DNA of 64,000 nucleotides from Nitrosospira multiformis (GTDB taxonomy: Bacteria; Pseudomonadota; Gammaproteobacteria; Burkholderiales; Nitrosomonadaceae), in NCBI RefSeq assembly GCF_900110185.1, contig NZ_FOCT01000011.1:1-64000 (forward strand), read 5' to 3'. This document shows, one piece after another, positions 47,761 to 56,488 of this stretch. The notes under the pieces were generated by a model. The model had not been told where the DNA came from. It saw nothing but the letters and a program-made list of their open reading frames with translations, and did not search any database. Every line of letters begins with the position of its first letter. Position 1 is the stretch's first letter. The translations under genes and the position numbers were made by a program.

Positions 47761-48631
47761 CGATCTCTTTCCTTGGGAACCGCCGAATAAATCCCTCGCA
47801 GGCGCAACGGAGGGCTTTGCGGGATGAGATGCACGAAAGGCGACGACCTCGGAGAGAGGAGCAGTGTCTTCCAAAGGAAGATGCAACCTCGCAGCGGGAT
47901 ACTGGCGCTCCAGATTCGGTCTTGCGCGGTCGTTACACTCCGACACTGCCCCATCCGCTTCGCGGAATCCTCGGGCTCGCTTTGGGGTGCCACTTTTTCG
48001 CGCTCCTTGGCATCGCTATAACACGTAAATGCGCAAGCTACGACCTTCGTCACGCGCCTCGTGATCATCGCGATTTTAACAGCAACGCGCACTGCGGAGG
48101 ATTTGTTCAGTGATTCCTTAGTTTCGTCCCGGCTGGAATTGCCCCTTTCGATCCCCAATGGAGCTGGCTTGTGCATCAAAGGGAACTGAACTTTTTAGCG
48201 GAGTCGAACTCGAATCCCAAAAAATTCACGGACCCCTGTTCAATCAACACCTGAGGCAATGATCCTCTTTCCGCGCGCTTGGTCTGTACCTGGCTTTTCA
48301 AGCTGCCTCTTAATACCGCTATCAGATAACAAAGGCAAGTTCCAAGCAACTGGAGTATCTTACAGGTGCATAGTGATGGTGAGGCGGGGGGGCATAGTGC
48401 CAGATGAACGATCCATTAGGCATACAAGATTTGTCCGCCCTTCCCAACCGTGCCTCTACTGACTATCATCGCCTCTACTGACTATCATCTCACCCCCGAT
48501 GCCTTCTCTTCCCCCATTTCCTTGCCGAGCGGAGGATCAACCAATAGGCAAAGCGATTTCAACCTTTCCTGAATAGGATCAGTTGCAAAGAAGGTCGGTC
48601 GCTGCCAGAATTAAGACCTCACCTCCATATT
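47761..48631. other. 870-base region without a convincing gene
   Basis: Between the hybrid kinase start and phoH. Several frames are open for 100-140 codons on both strands (for example 47757-48179 minus), but none has a ribosome site, a usual composition or recognisable content. It contains a perfect tandem 19-base duplication (listed separately). It separates the accessory signalling genes from the core phoH group and may be an insertion scar. Confidence 0.5.
48452..48489. repeat. Perfect tandem duplication of 19 bases
   Basis: GCCTCTACTGACTATCATC occurs twice with no gap, at 48452-48470 and 48471-48489, in non-coding sequence upstream of phoH. Looks like a recent duplication. Confidence 0.9.
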
Positions 48632-49621
48632 GTGTCGCTTTACGCGCCATTGAAGCCCAAACCCGTAGAAATTTCTTTTTCCCCCGCTGACAACCAGCGT
48701 CTGGCGAACCTGTGTGGTGTGCTGGATGAAAACCTCAGGCAGATCGAGACGGTTCTTGATGTGGCGATTGCGAGGCGGGGAGAACATTTCAGTATCCGCG
48801 GGAAACCAGCTCAGACTTCACTCGCCGCGGAAGCTCTGCAGAACTTCTACGATCAGGCACACCATCATCTCGGTATCGAACAGATTCAATTGGGCCTGAT
48901 CGAGGCGATGAATCCCCATCATCAGAAAAAACAGGGGCCAGATGACAAGGAAATAGTGGAGCCCACCCTGTATACGCGGCGTAGCGATTTGCGCGGGCGC
49001 ACGCCCCATCAGGTGGAGTATCTGCACCAGATCCAGACACATGACATCACTTTTTCCATCGGCCCCGCAGGCACCGGGAAAACGTATCTTGCGGTTGCAA
49101 GCGCGGTGGATGCACTCGAGCGGGATATCGTGGCGCGTATCATACTGGTGCGGCCAGCGGTGGAAGCAGGCGAACGCCTGGGATTTTTACCGGGTGATAT
49201 GGTGCAGAAAGTGGACCCTTATTTGCGTCCCCTTTACGATGCGCTCTACGATCTGATGGGGGTCGATAAAACCAGCAAACAGTTTGAACGAAACGCAATC
49301 GAAGTGGCTCCGCTTGCATTCATGCGCGGGCGAACGCTGAACCAGTCTTTCATCATTCTGGATGAGGCGCAAAATACCACGCCGGAACAGATGAAAATGT
49401 TCCTGACCCGCATCGGCTTTGGCTCCAAGGCCGTCGTGACGGGAGATATCACGCAGATTGACCTTGCAAAACATCAGAAAAGCGGTTTGGTGGAAGCCCA
49501 GCAGGTTCTTGAAAAAGTGCGGGGCATTGCGTTTACGCGGTTCGATGCAGAGGATGTAGTGCGCCATCCGCTGGTGCAAAGAATTGTCAATGCCTATGAG
49601 AAATATGAAAGAAAGGAGTAG
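48632..49621 (+). CDS. ybeZ: PhoH-like ATPase (YbeZ)
   Basis: This 329-residue P-loop protein has an N-terminal KH-like segment, then Walker A GPAGTGKTYLA and Walker B FIILDEAQN. RIILVRPAVEAGE and VTGDITQIDL are PhoH-family hallmarks. It is the usual partner of the endoribonuclease YbeY in ribosome and RNA quality control. The best start is GTG at 48632; no clear Shine-Dalgarno precedes it. It heads phoH-ybeY-corC and is followed closely by ybeY. Confidence 0.92.
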   Translation: MSLYAPLKPKPVEISFSPADNQRLANLCGVLDENLRQIETVLDVAIARRGEHFSIRGKPAQTSLAAEALQNFYDQAHHHLGIEQIQLGLIEAMNPHHQKKQGPDDKEIVEPTLYTRRSDLRGRTPHQVEYLHQIQTHDITFSIGPAGTGKTYLAVASAVDALERDIVARIILVRPAVEAGERLGFLPGDMVQKVDPYLRPLYDALYDLMGVDKTSKQFERNAIEVAPLAFMRGRTLNQSFIILDEAQNTTPEQMKMFLTRIGFGSKAVVTGDITQIDLAKHQKSGLVEAQQVLEKVRGIAFTRFDAEDVVRHPLVQRIVNAYEKYERKE

Positions 49622-49679
49622 TTCCTCCGGCACTCCTGATAGCGGGGGGTATGCCAGACCGAAACCGGCGAAATTGAAA

Positions 49680-50174
49680 ATGACTATCCAATATGCGACT
49701 TCCACACGAGAGCCGCTTCCTCCCAGAACCTTGCTTCGTAAATGGGTCAAAGCGGCTTTGGCGCATGATGCGGAAATCGCATTACGCATCGTGGACGAAG
49801 AGGAAGGCCGCCGCCTCAACCGGGACTTTCGCAACAAGGATTATGCAACCAATGTCCTGACCTTCGTTTACAGGGATGGGCAAATCGATCCTGATGCTCC
49901 GCTCGGGGAAAAGCAAGATGCTTACTCTCTGGCTGGCGACATCGTACTCTGTGCGCCGGTAGTGGAAAATGAAGCAGGTCAGCAGCAAAAGGATCTGATA
50001 GCGCATTATGCGCATCTGACAGTGCATGGAGTCCTGCATCTGCAGGGCTATGATCATCAGGAGGATGAGGATGCCAAAAACATGGAGGAAACGGAAACCC
50101 GGATTCTCGCGTGGTTGGGATATGAGGATCCTTATGCAGGATATCAGCCGGCGGAAGCGGTTGATTGTGGATAA
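49680..50174 (+). CDS. ybeY: Endoribonuclease YbeY (rRNA maturation factor)
   Basis: This protein of about 164 residues has the zinc-binding motif HGVLHLQGYDH, plus RRLNRDFRNKDYATNVLTF and the LAGDIVLC strand. It takes part in 16S rRNA 3'-end processing and ribosome quality control. ATG at 49680 gives the usual N-terminus (MTIQYAT). A longer frame from 49584 would overlap ybeZ by 38 bases, and its extra residues look unlike the family. Middle gene of ybeZ-ybeY-corC. Confidence 0.93.
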   Translation: MTIQYATSTREPLPPRTLLRKWVKAALAHDAEIALRIVDEEEGRRLNRDFRNKDYATNVLTFVYRDGQIDPDAPLGEKQDAYSLAGDIVLCAPVVENEAGQQQKDLIAHYAHLTVHGVLHLQGYDHQEDEDAKNMEETETRILAWLGYEDPYAGYQPAEAVDCG

Positions 50175-50246
50175 TGCGAGCACTGTTGATGGTTGACCGC
50201 GAGCTTTCAATGGATTGGATTTTTATGGCTATGTTAACTTTTACAA

Positions 50247-51083
50247 ATGGATGATCCTCCCCAACCTGGCTGGCTGGAACGCATAAGTGGCATGCTCCTG
50301 CGCGAACCGGGAAACCGGGTCCAATTGATGGCCCTGCTGCATGCCGCGTACGAACGCAATTTATTCGATTCCGATGCGTTGAGCATGATAGAAGGTGTAA
50401 TACAGGTATCTGAGATCCAGGCACGCGACATCATGGTTCCCCGCTCGCAGATGGATGTCATAGACATCAGCGATCCACCCGAGAAATTCATCCCCGATGT
50501 GATCGAGAAAGCGCATTCGCGTTTTCCGGTTACCGAAAATGACAAAAACAATGTTATCGGTATATTGCTGGCAAAGGATCTGCTGCGGTATTACGCGGCA
50601 GAGGAAGAGTTTGACGTGCGCGACATGTTGCGACCGGTGGTATTCATTCCTGAATCCAAACGCCTCAATGTCCTGCTTCGCGACTTTCGTACCAATCGCA
50701 ATCACATCGCCATCGTCGTGGACGAGTATGGAGGCGTTGCAGGATTGCTGACGATCGAAGACGTGCTGGAGCAGATTGTCGGCGATATCGAGGATGAACA
50801 TGATTTCGACGAGGTGGAAGACAACATTGTGCAGACGCCAAGCGGTCATTACCGGGTCAAGGCGATTACCGAGATCGCGGATTTCAATGAAAGACTTGAA
50901 ACGGAATTAAACGAATCCGACTATGATACGATCGGAGGTCTAGTATTGCACGAATTTGGACGCCTGCCGAAACGAGGTGAATCAGTCATTGTCGGAGGTT
51001 TCAAGTTCACGGTGCTTCGCGCGGACAGCCGCAGATTGCATACCCTGCTGGTGGAAAGAAGCAACGGCCAGATCGAGCAATAG
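50247..51083 (+). CDS. corC: CorC/HlyC-family CBS-domain protein
   Basis: This 278-residue cytoplasmic protein has two CBS domains (from RDIMVPRSQMDVI and HIAIVVDEYGGVAGLLTIED) and a C-terminal CorC_HlyC domain (TIGGLVLHEFGRLPKRGE). It is tied to magnesium and cobalt efflux in enterics; there is no membrane segment here. It follows ybeY by 72 bases. The apolipoprotein N-acyltransferase gene that often follows corC is not here; a pyrophosphatase-like gene takes its place. Confidence 0.93.
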   Translation: MDDPPQPGWLERISGMLLREPGNRVQLMALLHAAYERNLFDSDALSMIEGVIQVSEIQARDIMVPRSQMDVIDISDPPEKFIPDVIEKAHSRFPVTENDKNNVIGILLAKDLLRYYAAEEEFDVRDMLRPVVFIPESKRLNVLLRDFRTNRNHIAIVVDEYGGVAGLLTIEDVLEQIVGDIEDEHDFDEVEDNIVQTPSGHYRVKAITEIADFNERLETELNESDYDTIGGLVLHEFGRLPKRGESVIVGGFKFTVLRADSRRLHTLLVERSNGQIEQ

Positions 51084-51105
51084 GATGCGGCAGGGTTTCA
51101 AAAAA

Positions 51106-51669
51106 ATGATTGAGATCAGACCGGGCAGGAACAAGTCCGGGATGCAGGACAACCTTGAAGCAAGCAGTACAAACCCGGACCGATGCGTGGTCAGCGAGAT
51201 GCAGCAAGAGCCGCCGCTGGTGGAAGTGGTCATCGAGGTTCCGCGCGGGAGTTTTATCAAACGCGGCTCCACCGGAAAAGTGGATTTTATCTCACCCCTG
51301 CCTTGCCCGTTCAACTACGGCTCACTCCCGGACTATCTCGGCCTCGATGGCGATCTCCTGGATGCACTGGTGCTCGGTCCCCGTTTGCCTGCTGGCACCC
51401 GCGTACGGGCAAAGGCTTGGGGTGCCATTCGCATGGTGGATCACGGCATGCTGGATGACAAGCTTATCTGTAGCGACTTGCCGCTGGACATATTGCAGCG
51501 CCAGAAAGTGCTGCGATTTTTTCGATTCTATGCAAAATGCAAAGGACTGCTCAATGTGGCGCGTGGCCGGTTAGGGCGAAACGCGTGTGAAGGCTGGCGT
51601 GACGCGACTCAGGCGATTGCAAGGGCACGGCCGTGCGGTAGCTCCCCGCGCCTTCCGCTACCCCGCTGA
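51106..51669 (+). CDS. Divergent inorganic pyrophosphatase-like protein
   Basis: This protein of about 187 residues has the family I pyrophosphatase core (VVIEVPRGSF, FNYG, DGDLLDALVLG). Compared with the E. coli enzyme, metal ligands D65, D67, D70, D97, D102 and K104 have counterparts (D81, D83, D86, D112, D117, K119). E31, R43 and Y51 appear to be lost, and the Y141-K142 pair is changed. It may hydrolyse another phosphoanhydride, or be inactive. A 40-residue N-terminal tail and a basic C-terminal tail are unusual. ATG at 51106 is chosen; 51085 is also possible. It sits 22 bases after corC. Confidence 0.75.
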   Translation: MIEIRPGRNKSGMQDNLEASSTNPDRCVVSEMQQEPPLVEVVIEVPRGSFIKRGSTGKVDFISPLPCPFNYGSLPDYLGLDGDLLDALVLGPRLPAGTRVRAKAWGAIRMVDHGMLDDKLICSDLPLDILQRQKVLRFFRFYAKCKGLLNVARGRLGRNACEGWRDATQAIARARPCGSSPRLPLPR

Positions 51670-51758
51670 CTGCTCCCCTTTGTCGATTTTGCCAAGTTGC
51701 GGGGAACATGGCAGAATTGCGCCCCTTATAAATTTCCCCTGTTCAGCCTGCTCCCGTC

Positions 51759-53681
51759 ATGCCTCTGCTCACGCTTGAAAAAACGAGTCTGGCCTTCGGC
51801 CACCATGCCTTGCTCGACCGAGTGGATCTGCAGCTCGATCCCGGTGAGCGCCTGGCGCTCATCGGCAGGAACGGCGGGGGCAAGTCGAGTCTGCTACGCG
51901 TTCTCGCGGGCGAGATGCAACCGGATGACGGCAAGGTTTGGTATACCCCGGGACTGAAGCTCGCCTATGTCCCACAGGAACCGGAACTGGATCCTGATCT
52001 CACAGTATTTCAGGAAGTAGCGAAGGGATTGGGGTCAGTCAGCAAGATGCTGATCCAGTATCATGAGGCGTCTCATTTACTGAGCGACGGTGCAGGTAAT
52101 ACCGACGCTCTTCTAGCGCGACTGGCGAAACTCCAGGCCGAGCTGGAAGCACAGGATGGCTGGCGTATCCAGGCAAGAGTGGAAACCGCCATCGGCAAGC
52201 TTGATCTTCCTGCCGATGCCTTGATCAGGCAACTTTCCGGGGGACAGAAAAAGCGGGTGGCACTGGCACGCGCCCTGGTGATATCGCCCGAGGTGCTGTT
52301 GCTGGATGAGCCGACCAACCATCTGGATTTTCTGGCAATCGAATGGCTGGAAGGATTGCTCAAGGATTTTTCGGGGAGTGTCGTATTCGTCACTCATGAC
52401 CGCCGCTTCCTCACCCATGTGGCTACTCGCATCGTCGAACTCGATCGGGGAAAGCTGACGAGCTTTCCAGGCGATTTTTCCGCATACCAGCGAAAGAAGA
52501 TGGAGATGCTCGAAGTCGAGGCGATCCATAATCAGAAATTCGATAAGGTGCTGGCGCAGGAAGAGATCTGGATACGTAAAGGGGTGCAGGCGCGTTGCAC
52601 GCGTAACGAGGGGCGGGTGCGACGGCTCGAAGCCCTGCGGCAGGAGCGCGCTGCCCGGCGCGAGCAGGCGGGAAAGGTTAGCTTAAGCCTGGAAGAAGGC
52701 ATTAAATCCGGGCGAATGGTGGCGGAACTAGAGCATGTCAGCAAAAGCTACGGAAGCAAAGCGGTTATCAAGGATTTTTCGTGCCGGATCATGCGTGGAG
52801 ACCGCGTCGGACTGCTCGGACCCAACGGTGCTGGAAAATCCACGCTGCTCAAACTGATCCTGGGCGAGTTGCAGCCGGACAGCGGTAGCGTCCGGCTAGG
52901 CACGAAAGTAGCCGTTGCCTACTTCGACCAGATGCGGGAGCAGCTCAATGAGGATGCAAGCCTGGTCGATACCATCAGTCAAGGCTCGGATTTCATCGAT
53001 ATCGGGGGTACCAGAAAGCATGTCATCAGCTATCTGGAAGATTTCCTGTTCGCTCCGCAGCGGGCACGCTCGCCCGTAAAATCGCTTTCCGGCGGCGAAC
53101 GCAACCGGTTGCTGCTGGCAAGGCTGTTCACTCGTCCCGCCAATGTGCTGGTTCTCGATGAACCGACCAACGACCTTGATATCGAAACGCTGGAACTGCT
53201 TGAAGCATTGCTGCAGAATTACTCGGGAACGCTCTTCCTGGTAAGCCACGACCGCGAATTTCTCGACAATGTGGTAACCCAGGTAATTGCCTTCGAGGGA
53301 GAGGGCATATTACGGGAATATATTGGCGGTTACGAGGATTGGATGCGCGCCAGAAGTTTTCAGAAGACAGCAGGCAGACAGCCGGTTCCCAAGCCATCTC
53401 AACCGGCACCTCTTAAAGCATGCGCGACCCCACCTTCCGTTAAACTGGGATACAAGGAAACCCGCGAACTTGAGGAATTGCCTGGAAGGATCGAACTCCT
53501 GGAGAAGGAGCAGGCGGAGGTCTCCCGTCAGTTATGTTTGCCGAATATCTACCGTGATTCTCCGGAAAAAGCTGCTGTGTTGCAGCGGCGCTTTACCGCG
53601 ATTGAGGAGGAGCTGACGAATTGTCTTACCCGGTGGGAGGAACTCGAAGTGAAAAACTCTGCCGCAGGACAGAAAAAATAA
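51759..53681 (+). CDS. uup: ABC-F family ATPase Uup
   Basis: This 640-residue protein has two ABC domains without membrane segments. Walker A motifs are GRNGGGKSS and GPNGAGKST, signatures are LSGGQKKR and LSGGERNR, and Walker B motifs are LLLDEPTNHLD and LVLDEPTNDLD. The C-terminal coiled-coil (ELPGRIELLEKEQAEVSRQL and onward) is the DNA-binding tail typical of Uup. Uup acts on ribosomes and in precise transposon excision. It is followed by a hairpin at its stop codon, then two cytochrome genes. Confidence 0.92.
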   Translation: MPLLTLEKTSLAFGHHALLDRVDLQLDPGERLALIGRNGGGKSSLLRVLAGEMQPDDGKVWYTPGLKLAYVPQEPELDPDLTVFQEVAKGLGSVSKMLIQYHEASHLLSDGAGNTDALLARLAKLQAELEAQDGWRIQARVETAIGKLDLPADALIRQLSGGQKKRVALARALVISPEVLLLDEPTNHLDFLAIEWLEGLLKDFSGSVVFVTHDRRFLTHVATRIVELDRGKLTSFPGDFSAYQRKKMEMLEVEAIHNQKFDKVLAQEEIWIRKGVQARCTRNEGRVRRLEALRQERAARREQAGKVSLSLEEGIKSGRMVAELEHVSKSYGSKAVIKDFSCRIMRGDRVGLLGPNGAGKSTLLKLILGELQPDSGSVRLGTKVAVAYFDQMREQLNEDASLVDTISQGSDFIDIGGTRKHVISYLEDFLFAPQRARSPVKSLSGGERNRLLLARLFTRPANVLVLDEPTNDLDIETLELLEALLQNYSGTLFLVSHDREFLDNVVTQVIAFEGEGILREYIGGYEDWMRARSFQKTAGRQPVPKPSQPAPLKACATPPSVKLGYKETRELEELPGRIELLEKEQAEVSRQLCLPNIYRDSPEKAAVLQRRFTAIEEELTNCLTRWEELEVKNSAAGQKK

Positions 53682-53699
53682 CGGTAAGTTCCCGTTATT
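53677..53699 (+). terminator. Hairpin overlapping the uup stop codon
   Basis: AATAACGG and CCGTTATT form an 8-base perfect stem with a 7-base loop. The left arm includes the TAA stop. A loose T-rich tail (GTTTTATTC) follows a few bases later. A weak intrinsic terminator is likely. Confidence 0.5.
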
Positions 53700-53770
53700 C
53701 TAGCGTTTTATTCATTGACCAGAAATGGCACATCGTTTAGAGTCGCTCTTTTTGTAAAGAGGGACTGATA

Positions 53771-54100
53771 ATGAAAAGACCTGCAATAGTCAGTTTACTT
53801 GCATGCGGATTGCTTCTCGCGCTGGCGGGCACTGCTCAGGCAGTAGGTAATCCGGAGGCAGGAAAGCAGAAGAATGCCATGTGCATCGGCTGCCATGGAA
53901 TAGAAGGATACCGGACATCCTATCCTACTGTATATCACGTGCCGAGACTCGGCGGTCAGCATGCTGAATATCTGGTAAAAGCCCTGCAAGCATACAAGAC
54001 CGGGGCACGTAATCACCCCAGCATGAAGGGAATAGCGGCCTCATTGTCTCAACAGGATATGGAAGATCTGGCCGCGTACTATGCCGGCGCTGGCAAATAA
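53771..54100 (+). CDS. Periplasmic class I cytochrome c (c553/c4-like)
   Basis: This 109-residue protein has a signal peptide cut after about residue 24 (AQA-VG), haem site CIGCH (C38, C41, H42) and probable axial Met M85 in NHPSMKG. It should shuttle electrons in the periplasm. It follows a short hairpin (CTCTTT-TTGT-AAAGAG at 53746-53761) and is 28 bases before a paralogue. The two resemble the halves of dihaem cytochrome c4. Electron partners are not shown by the sequence. Confidence 0.88.
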   Translation: MKRPAIVSLLACGLLLALAGTAQAVGNPEAGKQKNAMCIGCHGIEGYRTSYPTVYHVPRLGGQHAEYLVKALQAYKTGARNHPSMKGIAASLSQQDMEDLAAYYAGAGK

Positions 54101-54128
54101 CAACCACTGACCAAGCAAGGAAAGCCTC

Positions 54129-54455
54129 ATGAAACATCTTATTATTGGCGCTGCAAGCGCAGCCTTAATGCTGATTTCCAGCCAGGGAATGGCAACGGAT
54201 ATAGAAGCGGGAAAGAAAAAAGCGGCGGAGGTATGTGCCGCCTGTCACGGTCCGGATGGCAATAGTCCTGCGCCGGCGTTTCCGATACTGGCCGGGCAAC
54301 AGGCGAGTTACCTCGCAAAGACCTTGAATGAGTATAAATCCGGGGTTCGACAAGACCCTGTGATGGCAGGTATGGCGGCAGCTCTGAGCAAGGAAGATAT
54401 CGAAAACGTGGCTGCTTACTTTGCCAGCCAAAAAGGCCTCAAAACGAAGTATTGA
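54129..54455 (+). CDS. Periplasmic class I cytochrome c, paralogue of the preceding gene
   Basis: This 108-residue protein has a signal peptide (cut near SQGMA-TD), haem site CAACH (C36, C39, H40) and a candidate axial Met (M79 or M82 in DPVMAGM). It is similar in layout to its neighbour: [19 protein letters not shown] corresponds to LGGQHAEYLVKALQAYKTG. A tandem duplication is evident. They are probably co-transcribed and may work as a pair like cytochrome c4. Confidence 0.88.
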   Translation: MKHLIIGAASAALMLISSQGMATDIEAGKKKAAEVCAACHGPDGNSPAPAFPILAGQQASYLAKTLNEYKSGVRQDPVMAGMAAALSKEDIENVAAYFASQKGLKTKY

Positions 54456-54638
54456 TTGGAATCTCTGAATAAAGTCCCGCGGGTGCTTCAATGCGCTCCG
54501 CGGAGAACTTGTTCGGAGGCTTGCCCAAAGGCCTTCGGGACGGAAGGGCACGGGTGAGAAAATAGCAGGTAACTTTCTTGCCCGCTTGTCTGACACTCGC
54601 ATAACCCGCCGAAGCATCCGCCCGCATCGCTTCGAATA

Positions 54639-55070
54639 TCAAATTCCCTGTCTATCCAGGCATTCGAAATAAACCATAACGTCATACGTGGTCTGGTTTC
54701 GTTGTGCCTGCCAGATCATTTCCGCCAGGCATTCCATGGTTTGGTGCATGGCTGCATGTTCATTGCCGGTTTTCTTCAGCAGACGCTCGAACCGCGCACG
54801 GATTCCTGCCGGTTGATCTATTGAAAGCTGCTCCTTGATGGCAATATGCATCCCCATGTGCAGAAACGGGTTGGTTTCGCCCATTTCCGGCAGATAATCC
54901 TTATCCTGATGATGTTCCACATCATCAAGCAGCGCATGGTATTCCGGGTGCTGCAAAATCACCTCAAGCGCCATGTCCTCCATCGCGCTGAGCATTTCCC
55001 GTTGCTTGTATTTGCGCCAGGTCTCGAAAAAAAATTGACGCGCCTGGTCTCTGGAAGGATTGAATATCAA
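54639..55070 (-). CDS. DUF1841 family protein
   Basis: This 143-residue, mostly helical soluble protein shows the DUF1841 pattern: NPSRDQARQFFFETWRKY, NPFLHMGMHIAIKEQLSID and HAAMHQTMECLAEMIW. The conserved histidines look like a metal site, but no function is established. It starts 5 bases after nth, in the standard betaproteobacterial order rsxB-nth-DUF1841. Confidence 0.88.
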   Translation of the reverse strand: MIFNPSRDQARQFFFETWRKYKQREMLSAMEDMALEVILQHPEYHALLDDVEHHQDKDYLPEMGETNPFLHMGMHIAIKEQLSIDQPAGIRARFERLLKKTGNEHAAMHQTMECLAEMIWQAQRNQTTYDVMVYFECLDRQGI

Positions 55071-55075
55071 ATTTT

Positions 55076-55723
55076 TTAACGAGGAGTATCCTCAAAGTTT
55101 TTTGACTCGTATTCACACAGGTCGTTTATCAGGCAGATCGCGCATTTTGGTTTTCTTGCCACGCAGATGTAGCGCCCATGCAAAATCAACCAATGGTGGG
55201 CATCCTGGCGGAATTCTTTGGGGACGCACTTGAGGAGCTTTGACTCCACCTCCAGCACGTTCTTTCCCCTTGCAATTCCCGTACGATTGGCCACGCGGAA
55301 AATATGTGTATCCACCGCAATAGTGGGCTGACCAAAGGCAGTATTCAATAACACATTTGCGGTCTTGCGCCCCACGCCGGGCAGTTTTTCCAGCTGCTCC
55401 CGCGTTTCGGGCACTTTTCCGCCATACTGCTCAATGAGTATGCGGCATGTTGCAAGGATGTTCCTTGCCTTTGTTTTGTACAAGCCGATGCTCTTGATGT
55501 ATTCCCTCAACGCTTCTTCCCCCATTGCAAGTATTGCCTCGGGTGTATTGGCCTTGGGAAAGAGCTTCCGGGTGGCAAGATTCACGCTTTTGTCGGTCGC
55601 CTGAGCGGAGAGCGCCACTGCTACCAGCAGTTCAAATGGGGAGTTGTACTCCAGCTCAGTGGTAGGATGAGGATTAGCGGCCCTGAAGCGGGTAAAAATC
55701 TCACGGCGTATGCTTGAATTCAT
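55076..55723 (-). CDS. nth: Endonuclease III (DNA glycosylase/AP lyase)
   Basis: This 215-residue enzyme has helix-hairpin-helix LPGVGRKTANVLL with the catalytic lysine, catalytic Asp in VDTHIFRVANR, and the [4Fe-4S] cluster cysteines C-x6-C-x2-C-x5-C near the end (CVARKPKC, CEY). It removes oxidised pyrimidines and nicks the abasic site. It starts three bases after rsxB, so the two are cotranscribed. Confidence 0.96.
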   Translation of the reverse strand: MNSSIRREIFTRFRAANPHPTTELEYNSPFELLVAVALSAQATDKSVNLATRKLFPKANTPEAILAMGEEALREYIKSIGLYKTKARNILATCRILIEQYGGKVPETREQLEKLPGVGRKTANVLLNTAFGQPTIAVDTHIFRVANRTGIARGKNVLEVESKLLKCVPKEFRQDAHHWLILHGRYICVARKPKCAICLINDLCEYESKNFEDTPR

Positions 55724-55726
55724 GAA

Positions 55727-56488
55727 TCAGCGGGAAGAAATGTCTGACGTTCTGTCACTCCAGCCCTCCTTTTCTGATATTCCGGGCGACGCTTGTGCCT
55801 TGGCAGCCCTTGCGCGCTCAAGCGCCGCCTGAATGGTGACTTTTTTAAGACTGGCCGCGGATGATAAACTCGCCACGGTGGCTATTGCTTCGGTTCTTTT
55901 TGCCAGCCTTTCCTCCCTTCCCTGTTTCTCGCGTTCCAGCCGCTGCAACCGCAACTGGTAGCGCGCGCGTGCACGGTCGGCTGCTTTCTTTTTTTCCACC
56001 TTTTCCATTGCATAGTCTTGATGGTCCGGCTCAGTCCACGCAACGTGACCGCCGATCTCTGCGCCCGAAGAACGCTCCTTCGGGAGAACCATCTGGATGC
56101 AGTCTACCGGGCAGGGTTCCAGGCATAACGAGCAGGCGGTGCACTCCGCGGAAATAACCGTATGCATTTGTCTCGGCGCCCCCACAATCGCATCCACCGG
56201 GCAGACCTGTATGCATAAGGTACAACCTATGCAGATTTGCTCATCAATGAATGCCACCTCTTTCGGTTTGAACACGCCGTGAGCTGTATTCAAAGGAAGG
56301 GGCTCTAACCTCAGCAGTCGAGCCAGTTGATGGATGCCGTCTTCTCCACCCGGGGGACATTGGTTGATCTGTGCCCGCCCCTCTGCAATTGCTTCGGCGT
56401 AAGGCCTGCAACCCGAAAACCCGCACTGGCGGCACTGGGTTTGCGGAAGGATGGCGTCAATTTCCTCTGCCAGAGAAATGTCTTTCAT
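55727..56488 (-). CDS. rsxB: RnfB/RsxB-type ferredoxin without a membrane anchor
   Basis: This 253-residue protein has an N-terminal Fe-S cluster-binding domain ([18 protein letters not shown]) and two [4Fe-4S] ferredoxin motifs ([14 protein letters not shown] and [14 protein letters not shown]). The hydrophobic N-terminus of true RnfB is missing, and the rest of the Rnf complex is not near. A charged C-terminal extension of about 100 residues ([20 protein letters not shown] and onward) is coiled-coil-like. The redox partner is unknown. Overlaps the pyrD stop by four bases (ATGA). Confidence 0.9.
   Translation of the reverse strand: MKDISLAEEIDAILPQTQCRQCGFSGCRPYAEAIAEGRAQINQCPPGGEDGIHQLARLLRLEPLPLNTAHGVFKPKEVAFIDEQICIGCTLCIQVCPVDAIVGAPRQMHTVISAECTACSLCLEPCPVDCIQMVLPKERSSGAEIGGHVAWTEPDHQDYAMEKVEKKKAADRARARYQLRLQRLEREKQGREERLAKRTEAIATVASLSSAASLKKVTIQAALERARAAKAQASPGISEKEGWSDRTSDISSR

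Noticed and set aside
47761-47946. Extra 62 codons at the N-terminus of the hybrid kinase
   Set aside because: The extension has no ribosome site, while the ATG at 47760 has AAGGA and directly precedes the first membrane segment.
47757-48179. 140-codon minus-strand frame in the gap upstream of the hybrid kinase
   Set aside because: No ribosome site and no recognised content; it covers the kinase start in another frame and looks like chance open sequence.
54439-54642. Small minus-strand frame between the cytochromes and DUF1841
   Set aside because: No ribosome site or recognisable sequence; GC-rich non-coding DNA is the simpler reading.
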